This document shows positions 23,721-36,029 of a stretch of 64,000 bases of DNA, one piece after another. The notes below the pieces were generated by a model that ran no database searches, had not been told where the DNA came from, and saw only the letters and a program-made list of their open reading frames with translations. The DNA lies in contig CP136896.1 in NCBI GenBank assembly GCA_034359265.1, positions 9,641,501-9,705,500 of the forward strand. Direction: 5' to 3'. How positions within the stretch are numbered: the stretch's first letter is position 1; each line of letters opens with the position of its first letter. The position numbers and the translations under genes are program-made. This stretch comes from Canna indica (taxonomy: Eukaryota; Streptophyta; Magnoliopsida; Zingiberales; Cannaceae).

Positions 23721-25744
23721 GCGACGGGCCCACTTCAATTGGACCGTCCGATGAGCCGGCGGACCGGTCGGCGGCGGTAGGTGCAACACGTGGCGCATGG
23801 GAAACGTGAGAAAGGCGAAGGTAGGTCTGTGTTATAAGAAACAGCACGCCGTGGGGAACTGGCTTTTGCCACGTGTTCTTTTAAATTTGGGGTTAACCTC
23901 ACATTCGCCTTCGAATTTTATTAAGTTTTATCGAGTTTTAAAAAATAATAATTTTGAACTCTCAAAAATTAAATTTATTTTGATTTAATTTTACTATCAT
24001 TAAAATAGTAACAAAATTTAGAAATTCATTATATTTTAATAGTGTGCAATATACTTGACTGTTTTATGACAGAAGGATTAGAATCGTAAAGTTTGGCAAT
24101 CAATTTCAAATAAAATTTTAAATTTCAAGAACCAAATTATAAATTTATAAATTCAAATATCAAATTAGTATTTTAAAATATGAAAGATAAACTCCGAGAG
24201 CAAACTGAAAATAAATCCGTGATGTTTCTATCTGTTTTTTGAGTTATTATTGTAATATAATTGATGTCTTGCGTAACAAGTGATAGGTCTTCATTATCGT
24301 TTGGCCCATTATATTTATTAAATATTTTAATCTAATATTCTTATTATGACATGTGTTTGGAAATTAATTTCAGACTTATTCTTTGTCGGGATAAGGATAG
24401 AAAAGAAAAGGGTAACCCAATCTGAGATGTACACAATCTTCTTCTGTTTTTTAGGTCACAAATTGATAAGCTTACATGCTAAGCCAATCACTCAACGCAG
24501 ATATAGCTCATTATTTTCTAATTATGCCCTCCTATTTTATTGTTTGGATTGATTTATTAAGAAAAAAACATCTAAATTTTGAACTAATGAATGAATAGAG
24601 GAGCGATTGCATTATTTATAATCTTGAATTAAGAATCATTTAATTCTCAGCTCAAATCAACCATGAACAGATAGCGCATTGATGCTGACATGTGTTGATG
24701 AAAATAGAACTTTGCTCTGCCAAGAAGAAATCCAAAATCTTGCCTAAGAAGGAAAAGGACGCTTTAAAAAATACGATGGGAAAACTTGGCAGCAGTAGAG
24801 GTTCGGCAAGATGATGAGTCATTCAAGCTTGGAAGGCCACCAGTAGATGAAACAAAGATGTGCAGGTGAGCTCAGAATAATAGCAAGCCAACAAAACATG
24901 CCAAGGGTAAGGTCACTTCTTCCCTTTCTTTTCCTGAGTGTATAATCGAGTCCAATCACATCCTATTAAATTAAGTTTAGTTTTCTAATCTCTTTATAAA
25001 GCAAGCCCAAAAGCATTAAAAGATAAATTAAACTAAAATATTTCAGTTATCTGTCATCCCTACTTACTGTCAATTATAAATTACACAAGTAATTGCAAAA
25101 GATATAAGGTTCGATTCATTCTATTTGATAGTTTGAATTTAAAGGACGGAATGGAGATAAATATTTTACATCAAATCAAATGAAACTGTTAGGTCAACCT
25201 AATTGATGAAATCAACAACAAGGAGCATTATTGCCTTCATCAGCATTTTGAATATTTATTGGCACAAAACTATGCATCTTTATTTTATGATGACTCTTCT
25301 TTGTGGCAGACATAAGCTTTATGATTCTTTGTCCACCCATTGCAAAAGATGCACCAAAATAAAGTGAGGATGGTAGCTTGTTCTTGGAATCTCCATTGAC
25401 CTTACTTTCAAAGTTTCACTTCATAATGGCCGCTGACCATCAACAGTACCATGCTTGGTTAACTTATCAAGACAGGTAAATGATAGTAATCCACACCAAA
25501 TATCAAAAATTAACAAGTACATTTAAATCAAATGATGACATTCATAATGATGTATCAAAGGACAAACAAATAACTTCACTACAACAACTCAGATGCAAAA
25601 TGTAGGTAACAACTCTGAACAATAGAATAATTGAAATGACAACCAGGATTGTAGCTATGTACAACAAAGGAAAAAATATCTGACAATTTTGCTGGCCTCC
25701 AAGAAGTCATCTTTCATCTTTTTCCAGCAAAAGCTCATCGTTCT
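23721..25744. other. Intergenic region between the UBX and rhomboid genes
   Basis: About 2 kb, AT-rich after 23880. It contains the upstream region of the UBX gene and the 3' region of the rhomboid gene. I see no gene, RNA or clear transposon boundary. Confidence 0.6.
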
Positions 25745-27932
25745 TCAGTTCTCACAGCTCCACCCTGATGTTGGCACACAATTTAAGTAGTGGCACCAGC
25801 GACAGTGGTCATTTCCATTGACTCCCCTAAAAAGCATCACCAACCCAACTACAAATCTGCAGAAGAAACAAACAGTAAGAATCAACAAGGTAGAAGATAA
25901 ACTAAGAGTGTAGTGAAAATGATCATGAAAATATAAATATATTTCAATTATTCATTTCTAGTCAATTAGAATGACAACGAAAGCAATTTGAGGAGCAACC
26001 AATGAAAAAAAAATCTAAAGCGTACAAAAAAATAAACAATGTTTAGGATTTTTGTAAAAGAATTAACATATCGCCGCAGTCATTTTGAAACGTCATACTA
26101 GACAAATCAAGTTTATGTATAAAGTGTATTGGTGTAAGATTCTTACCCAGCTAGCAGCAAAAGCAAAGCAACCACCCACAAGACATATTGGTATACTTTG
26201 TACTTGGATGTAACCTGAGCTGAAGGAGGCAGATCATGGCGTTCCATCCATCCAAATTGAGGCCGGATCAACAAAACAAAACCCAGGAGAAAACCTGATA
26301 AGAATCCTCCAATATGGGCAAAGTTATCAACATGAGGAAATAAACCAATGCCCAAGTTGATTACAATGATGATCAAGAGAGTCAATATAGCTGCAATCTA
26401 CAAAATAAGAACAATTCAATTAGAAAATGGTACTAAACTAAGGTAAATTGTTTATGAGTATAAGCACCAGGAGAAGTTATTCACCCTATTAGAATATATG
26501 GTCCAATTTATAATGAGTTCTGAAAGCATTGATCCAAGAAGTCCAAACAAAGCCCCAGAAGCACCGACAGAGATGGTATTCCTTAATAGAAGAGCTGAGA
26601 GAACAGCTCCTCCAAAACCTGATAAAATGTATATTATCCCAATGCGCACTGCAAGGCGGAGAATTTATCAAATATTAGAAACAATTGTACAAAACAACTG
26701 GATAATAGGAAGACTACGATAAGACTAAAATATAATTTGACCTAACAATTGATTTGGCATGATGCTTGGTTCATAAACACAATATAATAATAATTTGACC
26801 CAACAATTGATTTGGCATGATGCTTGGTTCATAAACACAATATAATTACATCTTCCATTAAGAACTTCGAAGCTTGGTTTTCTTTTAAAGGATGAATTCA
26901 AATGTAACATGGCCAGCTCAAAAAATCAAGAATCCATTTGTTTAAGATTGTAGGGATTATTTTAGCGACAATCACAAAAAAAAAATCTTAATTAAAAAAA
27001 AAAACTGAATTAAAATGAAAACTCACCAAATCCAAATTGTTGTTCAAGGCGGATTCCAACGAAGAGCAAGCTTAGCATGTTTGCAAGCAAATGGATGAGC
27101 CCTGCGTGTAACCAGATACAGGAGAGAAGCCTCCAACCTTGGTTCTGATGCACCACCCTGTTCCATTCAAGAGCCCCCATCTTCGTCAAGCTGAAAAAGG
27201 AGATCGAGGACAACTGCATGAGAGGGGTTTAAAACAAGGCAAGTGTTTCACGCTAATAAAGAATGTAAAGAGGCTACATAAAAGGTAGGAAAGCATACAA
27301 AGTCACTTCGCATTATATCCAATAAAAATCGCGAAGGAGGGTACACCGCACACCACAGAAAAGGAGGCATGAAATAAATGCTATGAGGCATAATTATAGG
27401 GAGTTATTGCAATAGCAGAATTTGGAGGGGCGGCAACAGAATGATGTTAGTGATAGTTTTAAAACTAGCAAGGAAAAAGAATCGGCTCAGCAATATCTAA
27501 ACTTCTAAAGACTAATGATTGAAGGTTTAAGAGAGAGTGAGAGGGAAAAAGAAAAAAGAAGATTTGGTCAAACAACATGGAAAAACATCTTCAAAATGGA
27601 TAAAAATCCTAACTTTATCAAATTCGAGAAAAACCAAAGAGAAAAGACAAAGGGATTTACGTGGAGGATGAAGGCCCGAGGAGGGGATTCTCGTGGACGG
27701 GCTGGAAGGAGAAGCGGTGGAGGAATCTGGCAGTGCAGGAGCCCAAGGGATGGGGGTGGGAGGGGCAATTGTTGACATACATCTCCGCCAGGAACACGGC
27801 CACGCACGCCACCAAAAAGAACGGGACCAGCCACGACCTCCAGGACCTCTCCTCCGCCTCCGCCGTCTCGAAGTAATAAGCTCCGCCGCCGGCCTGCCTC
27901 TTTCCGACGGTGCCCGGCTCGACGTCGGCCAT
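25745..27932 (-). CDS. Rhomboid-like intramembrane serine protease (plant RBL type), 5 exons
   Basis: It cleaves membrane proteins within the lipid bilayer, probably in Golgi or other endomembranes (family knowledge; substrate unknown). The exons on the minus strand are 27932-27661, 27190-27027, 26648-26485, 26397-26147 and 25856-25745, all GT-AG and in phase, total 320 residues, close to the usual length of small plant RBLs. The first membrane segment is near residues 37-55 ([18 protein letters not shown]). Then come [38 protein letters not shown], and the catalytic GASGALFG with Ser at about 176. The catalytic His is at about 228 in [12 protein letters not shown]. The Cys-rich tail is [20 protein letters not shown]. 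Both catalytic residues are present, so it is likely active. The frame stays open upstream of the chosen start for about 127 codons (see findings); MADVEPG was chosen because homologues begin near there. Confidence 0.92.
26734..26850. repeat. 58-bp tandem duplication in a rhomboid intron
   Basis: Two nearly identical copies starting at 26734 and 26792 (AATTTGACC, AACAATTGATTTGGCATG, then CTTGGTTCATAAACAC). It lies in the second intron and does not touch exons. Confidence 0.9.
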
Positions 27933-28016
27933 CTCGATCGGCAGCTGGCTCAACCTCTCTCTGACTGTCTCCGGTGGCCGAAGGCAAGGGGCTTTAAGAT
28001 CTCGATGGGGAGCCTG

Positions 28017-28017
<1 letters not shown>

Positions 28018-28053
<36 letters not shown>
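28018..28053. repeat. (CT)n microsatellite in the rhomboid leader
   Basis: About 17 CT units 90-120 bases upstream of the chosen rhomboid start codon. On the minus strand it reads GA repeats, and in frame it would encode alternating Glu-Arg in the upstream extension. Confidence 0.95.
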
Positions 28054-28056
<3 letters not shown>

Positions 28057-30699
28057 GCGGCCAAAGGCGGGGGCTTTAAGGCCAGGAGGGTGGACAGTAG
28101 GAGGCTTTGCTTGGCTTGGAAGGAGGGGGTTGGGTGGCGAGTGATGATGAGAGCAGAGGGGGAGGAAGGAACTTTGTATAATGATCGATCTGGCAGCGAG
28201 GATTTCGTATTGATGGAGGATTTGGTGGGCGGAGGTGGAGGTGGTGGTGGAGTGGGGTAGTGAGGGGGGATGATGGCGGCGGTTGGGGGCGTGTCAAGTG
28301 CTGGTGGTGGCAAATGGAAATTGGAAGGCCCGGGAAGAAGTGGATTTTAGAAAGAAAAAAAAAGGAAATTTACTTGCTAACCTCGTCACTCGCTGGCAAC
28401 TACTCGTTGCTTCTCTCCTAACACTGATAAAATAAAATAAAAATGAATGAATTTAACTAGGGAAGGCAATTAAAATCAGTTAACGTTAACTAGTTAATAG
28501 AATCGTAAAATTTAATTCTGGATTATAAATTTGTGGGTCAATTTCAATTTCTATCGTAAAATTTAATTCTGGATTATAAATTTGTGGTTCAATTTTAATT
28601 TCGGTTAGAAAATATGAAAAAATCGATTAAATTCGATTCGATTTCGATTATTGATTCGCGAATAATCTATAACAGAAATCGGTTATATATTTCAGTTTCG
28701 GTTACTGGCTGTCTGCGAATAATCGGATCCGAAAATATTATAATTAATTATTTTGATGATTTTAGATATTTCAAAATCTAATTTACTAACCGGTTAGTAA
28801 ACGGGTAACTAATTTTATTTGAACCGAACTAATCGATTTCAGTTATCCATCGGTTTCGGTTCGAGCCGATTTCGGTTATCCATCGATTATCGAGCCGATT
28901 TCGGTTTCAAATACTAGTTTTTGAAATCGAACTGTTTCAGTTTCGATTAACAGATTTCTAAATCGATTTCGGTTAACCACAAAAAAAAATAGTTAACTAA
29001 ATCATTGTTATCCCTAAATTTAACCCAAAATATGGTAAAATTAATGAATCTAATCTAATTTTTAATTTGCATCAAATCTAATCTGAACTTTCGAATTAAC
29101 ATCGATTATATCTCACTGTCAAGTTGTTGTTAATGAAACCGTTTAGTTGCTGATGTGATATCCCAATCAACAACTAATATAATTTATTTTTAATACTTAT
29201 ATACATAAGTCAATTGCTGAAATTTTTTAAAAAAACACACACACAAATACACAATCCTAATTTGACATTCATCTCCATCCGAACTTCTCTACTACATGTT
29301 TACTAATATGATATGGTGTTCCAATCAACAACTACAGCATGTTGTCATTTCATTTCCAAAGTAACTTTGACCCAGTCCACTCAACATGATACTCACTATT
29401 TAAGACCAAGTTTATACGATTAAACTCGACCCAATTAACTCGATTAAACTCGACCCAAGCTAATCAAATTTGATCTGTACACCATGTTGACTCAAGAAAT
29501 CTTGTTCAATCCAATACGAGCTTATTCGATTGACTTGACTTTGTGAATTGAACTATAAGTTGGCATGATACAGAAGTGGCCAAATCAAAATATTGAAATT
29601 TTAACTCAATTTGACCCATTCAATTGAATCCAATCTTAAATTGATACGACCGAACTTGATTAGATCTAACTTTAATAGGTTAAAAATTAACTTTTTGATC
29701 CTTTAGTATTATCCAAATATAAGAAATATTAAATATTTATAAGTAATAGTATACGTAAAATTTAACATCAAAAATTGAATTCATGCGACACATTATATGA
29801 AAGATTATGCTAAATTTTCATCTTAGAAAATATTCATGTTTGTTGACTCATTAATAACTTTAGTTGTTAGACAGTTAAGTATGATGTCAATAAATCATTT
29901 TTAAACTCATGGGGGAGAACAAGTCTTCCTCTCCTCACATGCATAATATGACTTGAGCTGTTTAGTTTGACTCAGGGGTTTGATTCCCATGGTTGGAGTA
30001 GTAGAAGTCCTTCTCACTGGAATTCATTATTTCTATATACTCCATTTGCATATCAATTTGGCAAAGTTGCATATGATTGGAGAGGGAAGCACAAACCCCA
30101 GGAGTCACAAATTTGGTCCCTTCACCCTTGGCGAGAGGGACAAGGAACCTTCCTAATTTCTCATCTCTAACCTCAACCACCACTCAAGCACTTTAATTTG
30201 TCTTGATCAAATTTTAAATGTTCACTTACCTATCTATTTACATGTTTGAAACTTTAAAGTATGGATCTCATAGAGGAGAATCTTTGGAAACAAACTAATG
30301 CTGGACTCTGTTCAATTATTCGAATTCCAAACCATTTTAAATTCACTTGATCTTTCACGTTCCGCTGTAAGCTGACAATTGAGTACAATTGATTGTATTA
30401 TTATACTTTAAACATGTGCATGTGGCCCATTTAAAGATTAGATTAGATGAAGACACAAAATCCGCACAAGTCACTTCAAATAATAGGGAGGAGGGTTGGA
30501 GACGATAGGCGTCGTTCACCCAAATTTGGGCGCAGCCTCACATGGCTTGGCATTGAATTAGGGTTCGCAACTTTGATGGTGGATCCCAGAAGCACGCCGA
30601 TGATGATCCTTGTCTGAGATTGAGCAGAGCGGTCGCCCTCAGCGAGAATACGCCGCTAGTATTGGCCTTTTCTTCTCCTATGGCTGCAGAGGATTCAAA
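28054..30699. other. Rhomboid upstream region and AT-rich intergenic DNA
   Basis: 28503-28606 holds two direct copies of a 52-bp unit (CGTAAAATTTAATTCTGGAT and following). 28640-28990 is rich in GATTTCGGTTATCCATCG-type motifs in direct repeat, as in degenerate plant MITEs. 29410-29460 has a short duplication of GATTAAACTCGACCCAA. I see no gene; short frames near 29960-30183 have no recognisable content. Confidence 0.5.
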
Positions 30700-31850
30700 T
30701 TTTTTTTTAATATCAAAAAAAAAAATACTAACTTTGAATTTTTTTTTTATTTTTAGTATAATTTTTTTTTGTTAGCAAGAAAATATATCAACTTTCATTC
30801 CGTTATCACGTTTAGCACGTTCCATCATTTTTGACGATTTTGACCGACCTGACATGTTAACGGCGACTGCGTGACAAGTGACTATCCTACGTGACAAATA
30901 TTATGATTTTGCCCATCGTCAATTGTTCATGCATGTTAAGCGATGAGGGGTAAAATGATAATTTTTACATGATCATCTTCAACATACATATGATGCTTCG
31001 TCTGCCTCCTCCATTCCGCCACCATTTCCCTCAAGATATCAGCAAGCTCGGAGCTGCCGCTGATGTCCTCGACGCCTCCAAATCCCTCCTCTTCATCGGC
31101 TCAGGCGTCTTGGTGGATGACGACCACCTAAAGCCGACAGTGTTCAACGAGGATCTCATCTTCCTCCAACGGGTGCTATAAAGAAAGATGGAGGGAAGTG
31201 CGATGCGGAGTTCACCCTCGAGGCGACTGGCCTGAGCGGCAACCGCCTTGAGTTCGGACTCAGTGTTGTTGAGCTTTGCTTGGGCGACTTTGACCTCCTC
31301 CTCGTCATCGAAGTCGACGGCTCCTCGCTGTTGACGGAAACGACTTCGGGAGCCTCCTTGCTGTCGACGAAAACGACTTCGGGAGACTCCTTGTCGACTT
31401 TGACCTCCTCATCATCGATGACAATGCAAGAAGCGAGAGTTTCGTCGGCATGGGAGCAGAGTCGGCGGCTTCGTGCATGGAATATCTCGCGATGCCTCCG
31501 GCGAAGGCTCTAACGGGAGATGCACAGCGGGAGGAGGCTCAAAAGCTTTGATCTTTACCGCACCTATTGCGTCATGTTTAAGATGATCATGTAAAATTAT
31601 CATTTTACCCCTCCCCACTTAACATGCATGAGCCATTGATGATGGGTAAAATTGTAATATTTGCCATGTAGGATAAAATTTGTCATGTTATCTTCCAGGT
31701 CAACAAAAACCGTCAAAAATGACAGTGCATGCTAAACAAATTCACAGAATAAAAGTTAATATACTTTTTTGTTAACAAATATAATTTATACTAAAAATAA
31801 AAAAAAATTAAAGTTCGTATTATTTTTTAATATTTACTTTTTCTCCCGTA
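30700..31850. mobile_element. Small MULE-like element with GC-rich interior (Pack-MULE candidate)
   Basis: Inverted repeats of about 280 bp face each other (30706-30985 against 31570-31845). Shared blocks are TTTTTAGTATAA, ATTTTTGACGGTTTT-like, TTAACATGCATGA-like, GTAAAAT-ATAATTTTACATGATCATCTT. The interior (about 30990-31560) is GC-rich and unlike its surroundings, with short frames (30969-31181 and 31280-31513) that have no stop-free continuation. No transposase. Exact ends and target duplication were not resolved because both ends are poly-A/T. Confidence 0.6.
31327..31392. repeat. 33-bp tandem duplication inside the MULE interior
   Basis: Two copies of a unit containing GACGAAAACGACTTCGGGAG and CCTCCTTG, keeping frame. 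Confidence 0.8.
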
Positions 31851-32328
31851 AAAAAGATAAAGTTCTTATCCCCAGTGATATTGAGCATTGACTTTTCATA
31901 CAATTTTATTTTTCATTTTAGTTAAAGATATAGCACATCATTCGTTGTAGAACTATACAGGAAGGATGGATAATACGAACAGTACCATTACTTCCAACAT
32001 GCTTCAATCCTTTATCATCTATGACGTAGTATTAGAAAAGCTAGGCAATATGAGGAAGAACTAAGGAAACTCAACTTTACCATTATGGCCATGATAGTTT
32101 ATGTATTCCAAATTAAAAAGCAAACAGAAAACAAGGTACTTCTTAGAGCGATAACTGAAAGGCACAAACATGTGAAATCAAAACAGAACAATGTTTCAAG
32201 TTGGGAGCTCCAGAACTTCAAGTCAATCAACAAGGTAAAATGTCTTGAGCTAAAGGATGCTGCAGGTGAAACTATGCAGACACTACCTAATTGTCTACTG
32301 GCTTTATATTCAAGGAGTAATATGGGGC

Positions 32329-34803
32329 TCAGCGCTTTCCTCCACCGCCTCCGAGCTTAGGGCCTTTCGGTGCTGCGCCCTTTGGTGCACTTCTGGCCTG
32401 AGTCTTTTGTGACTTTGCAGTTATTTCAGCCTTCTTTGCCTTCTTCTCATCCTTTGTTTTCTTGATTCTCTCTTTGATTTCACTGCAAAATTTAGGGAAC
32501 CAAAAGCCTGATGAATTATTCAACACAAAGTCAATAGGGAACACTATGACATTCCCTCGAGGTATGATCAATACCAACAGCAGAATACTGTTGTAAGAAT
32601 GGCACGCATTTCCTGCCTAATGTAGCACAATGTTACAAATACACAAAACACGAGTCTGAACTGTGGTATTGGCAGAAATGCTAAACAGATAGACACAAGA
32701 ATACTACTATAACTACTCTTTGACAAACTTCCACATAAGGCTATTTTTGAGAATTAAATAGCATTCAGAGGTATTCTACTTTACTAGATTATGACTAATA
32801 ATTTTTCTAGGTAAGCAAATTTTCAAATAGTGTATGCTTTATGCATGTAACTTAGCCTTAGGTTCCCCTAAAAGAAATATGGATAATATACAGTGAAAAA
32901 GGCACAAAATCAAAGTGCTAACTTTTTTATCTGCATATTCAACACAAAGGAGTTGTTAATGATTCTTTTGTATCAACACAGAAATAAGAAGAGTACAAAG
33001 GTAGCAACTAGCAGTTATAGAGTCCTAACATACCGAAGAGCAGCTTCCCTAGCAGCATCTCGGACCTCTGGTTTTTCAGTTCTCTTCTTCTGAATTACCT
33101 CCAAAGTAGCACCAACAATTGACCTGGAATAAGGCTTTTTAGTGGCCCGGCGCCTTTTCTTCACAGCTTCAGCATGAATATCCTGATGCATAGAAAAGAA
33201 ACGTGAACAAACACAAGCATATGTGACAGCACAAGGTAACTTAAGCAAACATATCTAGATCAATCACCTTCTTATGCTGCTTCCGATACATTGCCGTCCA
33301 GGTGAGCTTTGCTGGTTTAAGTCGGTTGTGGAAGTACCTCTTACATTTTGAATTGGCAAAAAGGAACACCTAAATGAGGAGCAAAGACAATGGAGGAAAA
33401 TAATTTGTTATTCCCATGTAGAGTCTCAGTCATGTGACTCATCTCATATAACTTAAGTTCGGAAGAAAAACACTATTATGGTAATATACTGCAAGATAGT
33501 AATTAAAACCAGACTATCCATTAGGCAAAAAGCTTCTTAGTTTATTGAGAATTTATCCAAGTGAAAAATGTAGAGCACTTGAATAGTATTAAAATACACA
33601 ATAATGTCTCAACAGTATATGCCACTGAAATTTCAAATTACCTGAGAATCTGAACGAATAAATCGAATACCCTTTCCAGGATATATCTTAGCACCACTGA
33701 AGCGGCAAAGTTCAGTCCTATGAATGAAATAGAAAGCATAAGCCACGAGTGTAGTAAGAACATTTCACAGAATAAGGTATGAGCAAATGCTACTATACAT
33801 TTACTAATGATGATTTATAAACCACCCACAAACAAAGAGAAATAAACAAAAAATACAAGAAAATAACTAAACACAAAACAATATTCATCAAATGTTTGAC
33901 ACTAAGTCACCAACTGATGCAAGGCACATCCATACCATGCAAACAATAAAAGCACATCAATATTTTAATACAAGAATTCATGTTAGAACTCTTCATCTGA
34001 AAATGACAGGAATCTAACTAACCAAAAATATCATGACCAAAAAATGGCACATTATCAGCTGCTAGTCCCCAGAACCATGAAGTCTCTGGTCAACATATGA
34101 AGAACAACATCACACTGCAAGCTTCTTCGATAGGTCAATAAATTTTATGTTTTTCCCACCTCAATACGACTCTCTCCTCTGCAAATAAAGCTAGATAAAC
34201 AAGCTAAAACAATTTCATGCATCTATTTCGAGTGCTAGCTTCAAGGTCAATTCCAACACAGTTAGTATGCAATCCCATGAGTACATATCTAGCTCCCCCC
34301 ACTTCATCCAGATAACTCATTTTGTTTAAACATCACTACTCTCAGAAAAAAACGAGCAACTTCTTATTGATATATCAGCTGCTATTCCCATACATGATTC
34401 CTTGTTTGTAGTAATGAATGTAGATACTAGTGAAAGGTTCTTGAGAAGGCATGAGATTATAAATATGCAACGCTACCTTCAAATTCGAAACATCGAAATG
34501 CTTATTATGCGCACTCAGCAAATGCTCGAAACCTGACACTACTCTAACGCAGTTATATGCAGAACCAGAGTGATCAAATGCTAACTTTTCTCAATTCAAT
34601 TTACATTAAGATCAATTGCCAAGATCTCATAAGGCCAGTTAAAAGCTCTGGCACATAGAGATCTAAAGCAGAATCACACGAGAATAACCAAAAAGAAAGA
34701 ATTTTGACGTCGAAGACGAATCCAGACAGCAAAAAACAAGTAATTTGAAGAACAAATTTACGAGAAATGAACAGATGGAGAAGGAAACGTACTTGAGAAC
34801 CAT
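32329..34803 (-). CDS. RPL24: 60S ribosomal protein eL24 (RPL24), 5 exons
   Basis: A structural protein of the large cytosolic ribosomal subunit at the subunit interface; in plants it also supports translation reinitiation on mRNAs with upstream frames (family knowledge). The exons on the minus strand are 34803-34793 (only 11 coding bases), 33717-33642, 33369-33268, 33182-33034 and 32482-32329, all GT-AG and in phase, total 163 residues, the normal length. It begins [12 protein letters not shown], then [40 protein letters not shown], a basic stretch ([17 protein letters not shown]), a Lys/Ala-rich helix and the C-terminus [12 protein letters not shown]. The tiny first exon followed by a 1.1-kb intron is typical of plant ribosomal protein genes. 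It is complete, with nothing unusual. Confidence 0.97.
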
Positions 34804-35422
34804 GGCTGCCGCTGCTTAGCCCTCCTATTGCGACAGAAACCCTAACGAGACCGGTATATGAACCCTAACAATGGAAGATTGAGTGACTTTAAAGACATCG
34901 CACTTTCGATAATTTGCAGGAATGCCATTGGGCCGACTTTGGACTGATGGACCCAATTAGCGACCGGGGCCCAACTTACAAATCTCTTAATCGTCACATT
35001 GAAATATTTTTTTATTTTCTTGACATTTTACTTTAGGATTCGTGCACAAAATCATTATTCAATCATCGATGTGCACATATCTTAAAGTAAGATAAATGGT
35101 TAAAAAGTTGGGACGATAGAGGTCTTTATTCACGGCTAATAAACAAGTAAAACATAAGTGTCAATAGATCAAGGAACAGTCAAACATAAAAATTCTTATA
35201 ATAGATCTTCAATAGTATATTGTCATCCCTGGCTGCTCAGCTCGGATTACTTATTCAAAGCAATGACTCTTAGCAGACCACCAGACCAACAACTAAAGAA
35301 AACAGTGGGTCAGCATTCATCATTAAGGAACGAGTTGGAGGTACAAAAATTGAACTAATTGAGCCGAAATAAAGAGACTAATGATTTGTTTATCTCCCTA
35401 GATATGATAAGATAGAATATAA
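34804..35422. other. eL24 leader/promoter and intergenic DNA
   Basis: 34804-34930 should contain the eL24 5' UTR, with AAACCCTAA-type and AACCCTAA motifs near 34850-34870 (telo-box-like elements, common in ribosomal protein promoters). No other gene was seen up to the MITE at 35423. Confidence 0.5.
34848..34872 (-). promoter_or_regulatory. Telo-box-like motifs upstream of eL24
   Basis: Two AACCCTAA/AAACCCTAA motifs stand about 50-65 bases upstream of the start codon. In plants such motifs (AAACCCTA) are enriched near the transcription starts of ribosomal protein genes. Confidence 0.5.
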
Positions 35423-35641
35423 GTGAATATTTGCTTCATAGAATAAAGATGAATACGATAAAAGATGCATTAATATTTATTATTTGTTTAATGCATAGAT
35501 TAGAAGAAAATGAGAATAAAAAAATATAAAATTGATATTATATTCGATGTACATCGAATTTTAAAAATTCATATCCAATCATATCCATCCACATTTATTA
35601 TCATATTCAATCCTATCATATCCAATGAAGCAAATATACCA
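35423..35641. mobile_element. 219-bp MITE with TAA duplication (PIF/Harbinger-like)
   Basis: Starts GTGAATATTTGCTTCAT and ends ATGAAGCAAATATACCA. TAA flanks both sides (35420-35422 and 35642-35644). The whole element folds on itself around the perfect palindrome ATTCGATGTACATCGAAT at about 35551-35568. A related half copy is at 40365-40483. Confidence 0.7.
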
Positions 35642-36029
35642 TAATAGAATAGGATAATAAATGAGAAGTAGTATTTGATAAGGTTTATTAAAGAGTTAAT
35701 TATTAAATATATCTTCAATTTTGACTATTTCCTCTAATATGTTCTAATCTTTAATTTTTCATAATAATATACTTCATATTTTGATTTTTTTCAATTATAT
35801 CTCATCGTCGTTGTAGTATTAAATTTGTCATTTGAATATTGATGTGACATTGCTGACGTGGATCAATATTATTACATCAGCATCCCTAAATGAATAAAAA
35901 ATTCAAAAGTTATCATGTTATCAAAAGTTTTTTTTTAACAAAGTTTAAATGATTATATCTAATATATTCCGACTTTTAAGGATTAAATTATTATATCTTA
36001 TATCTAATGTTTCAATTACATCCTACTAT

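Noticed and set aside
27693..28260. Plus-strand frames of 116-128 codons
   Set aside because: Antisense of the rhomboid first exon and its CT-rich leader.
27657..28313. Single 218-codon frame as the complete rhomboid first exon
   Set aside because: Homologues start near MADVEPG and the upstream part is low-complexity (poly-Pro, Arg-Glu); kept as a finding, not as the gene start.
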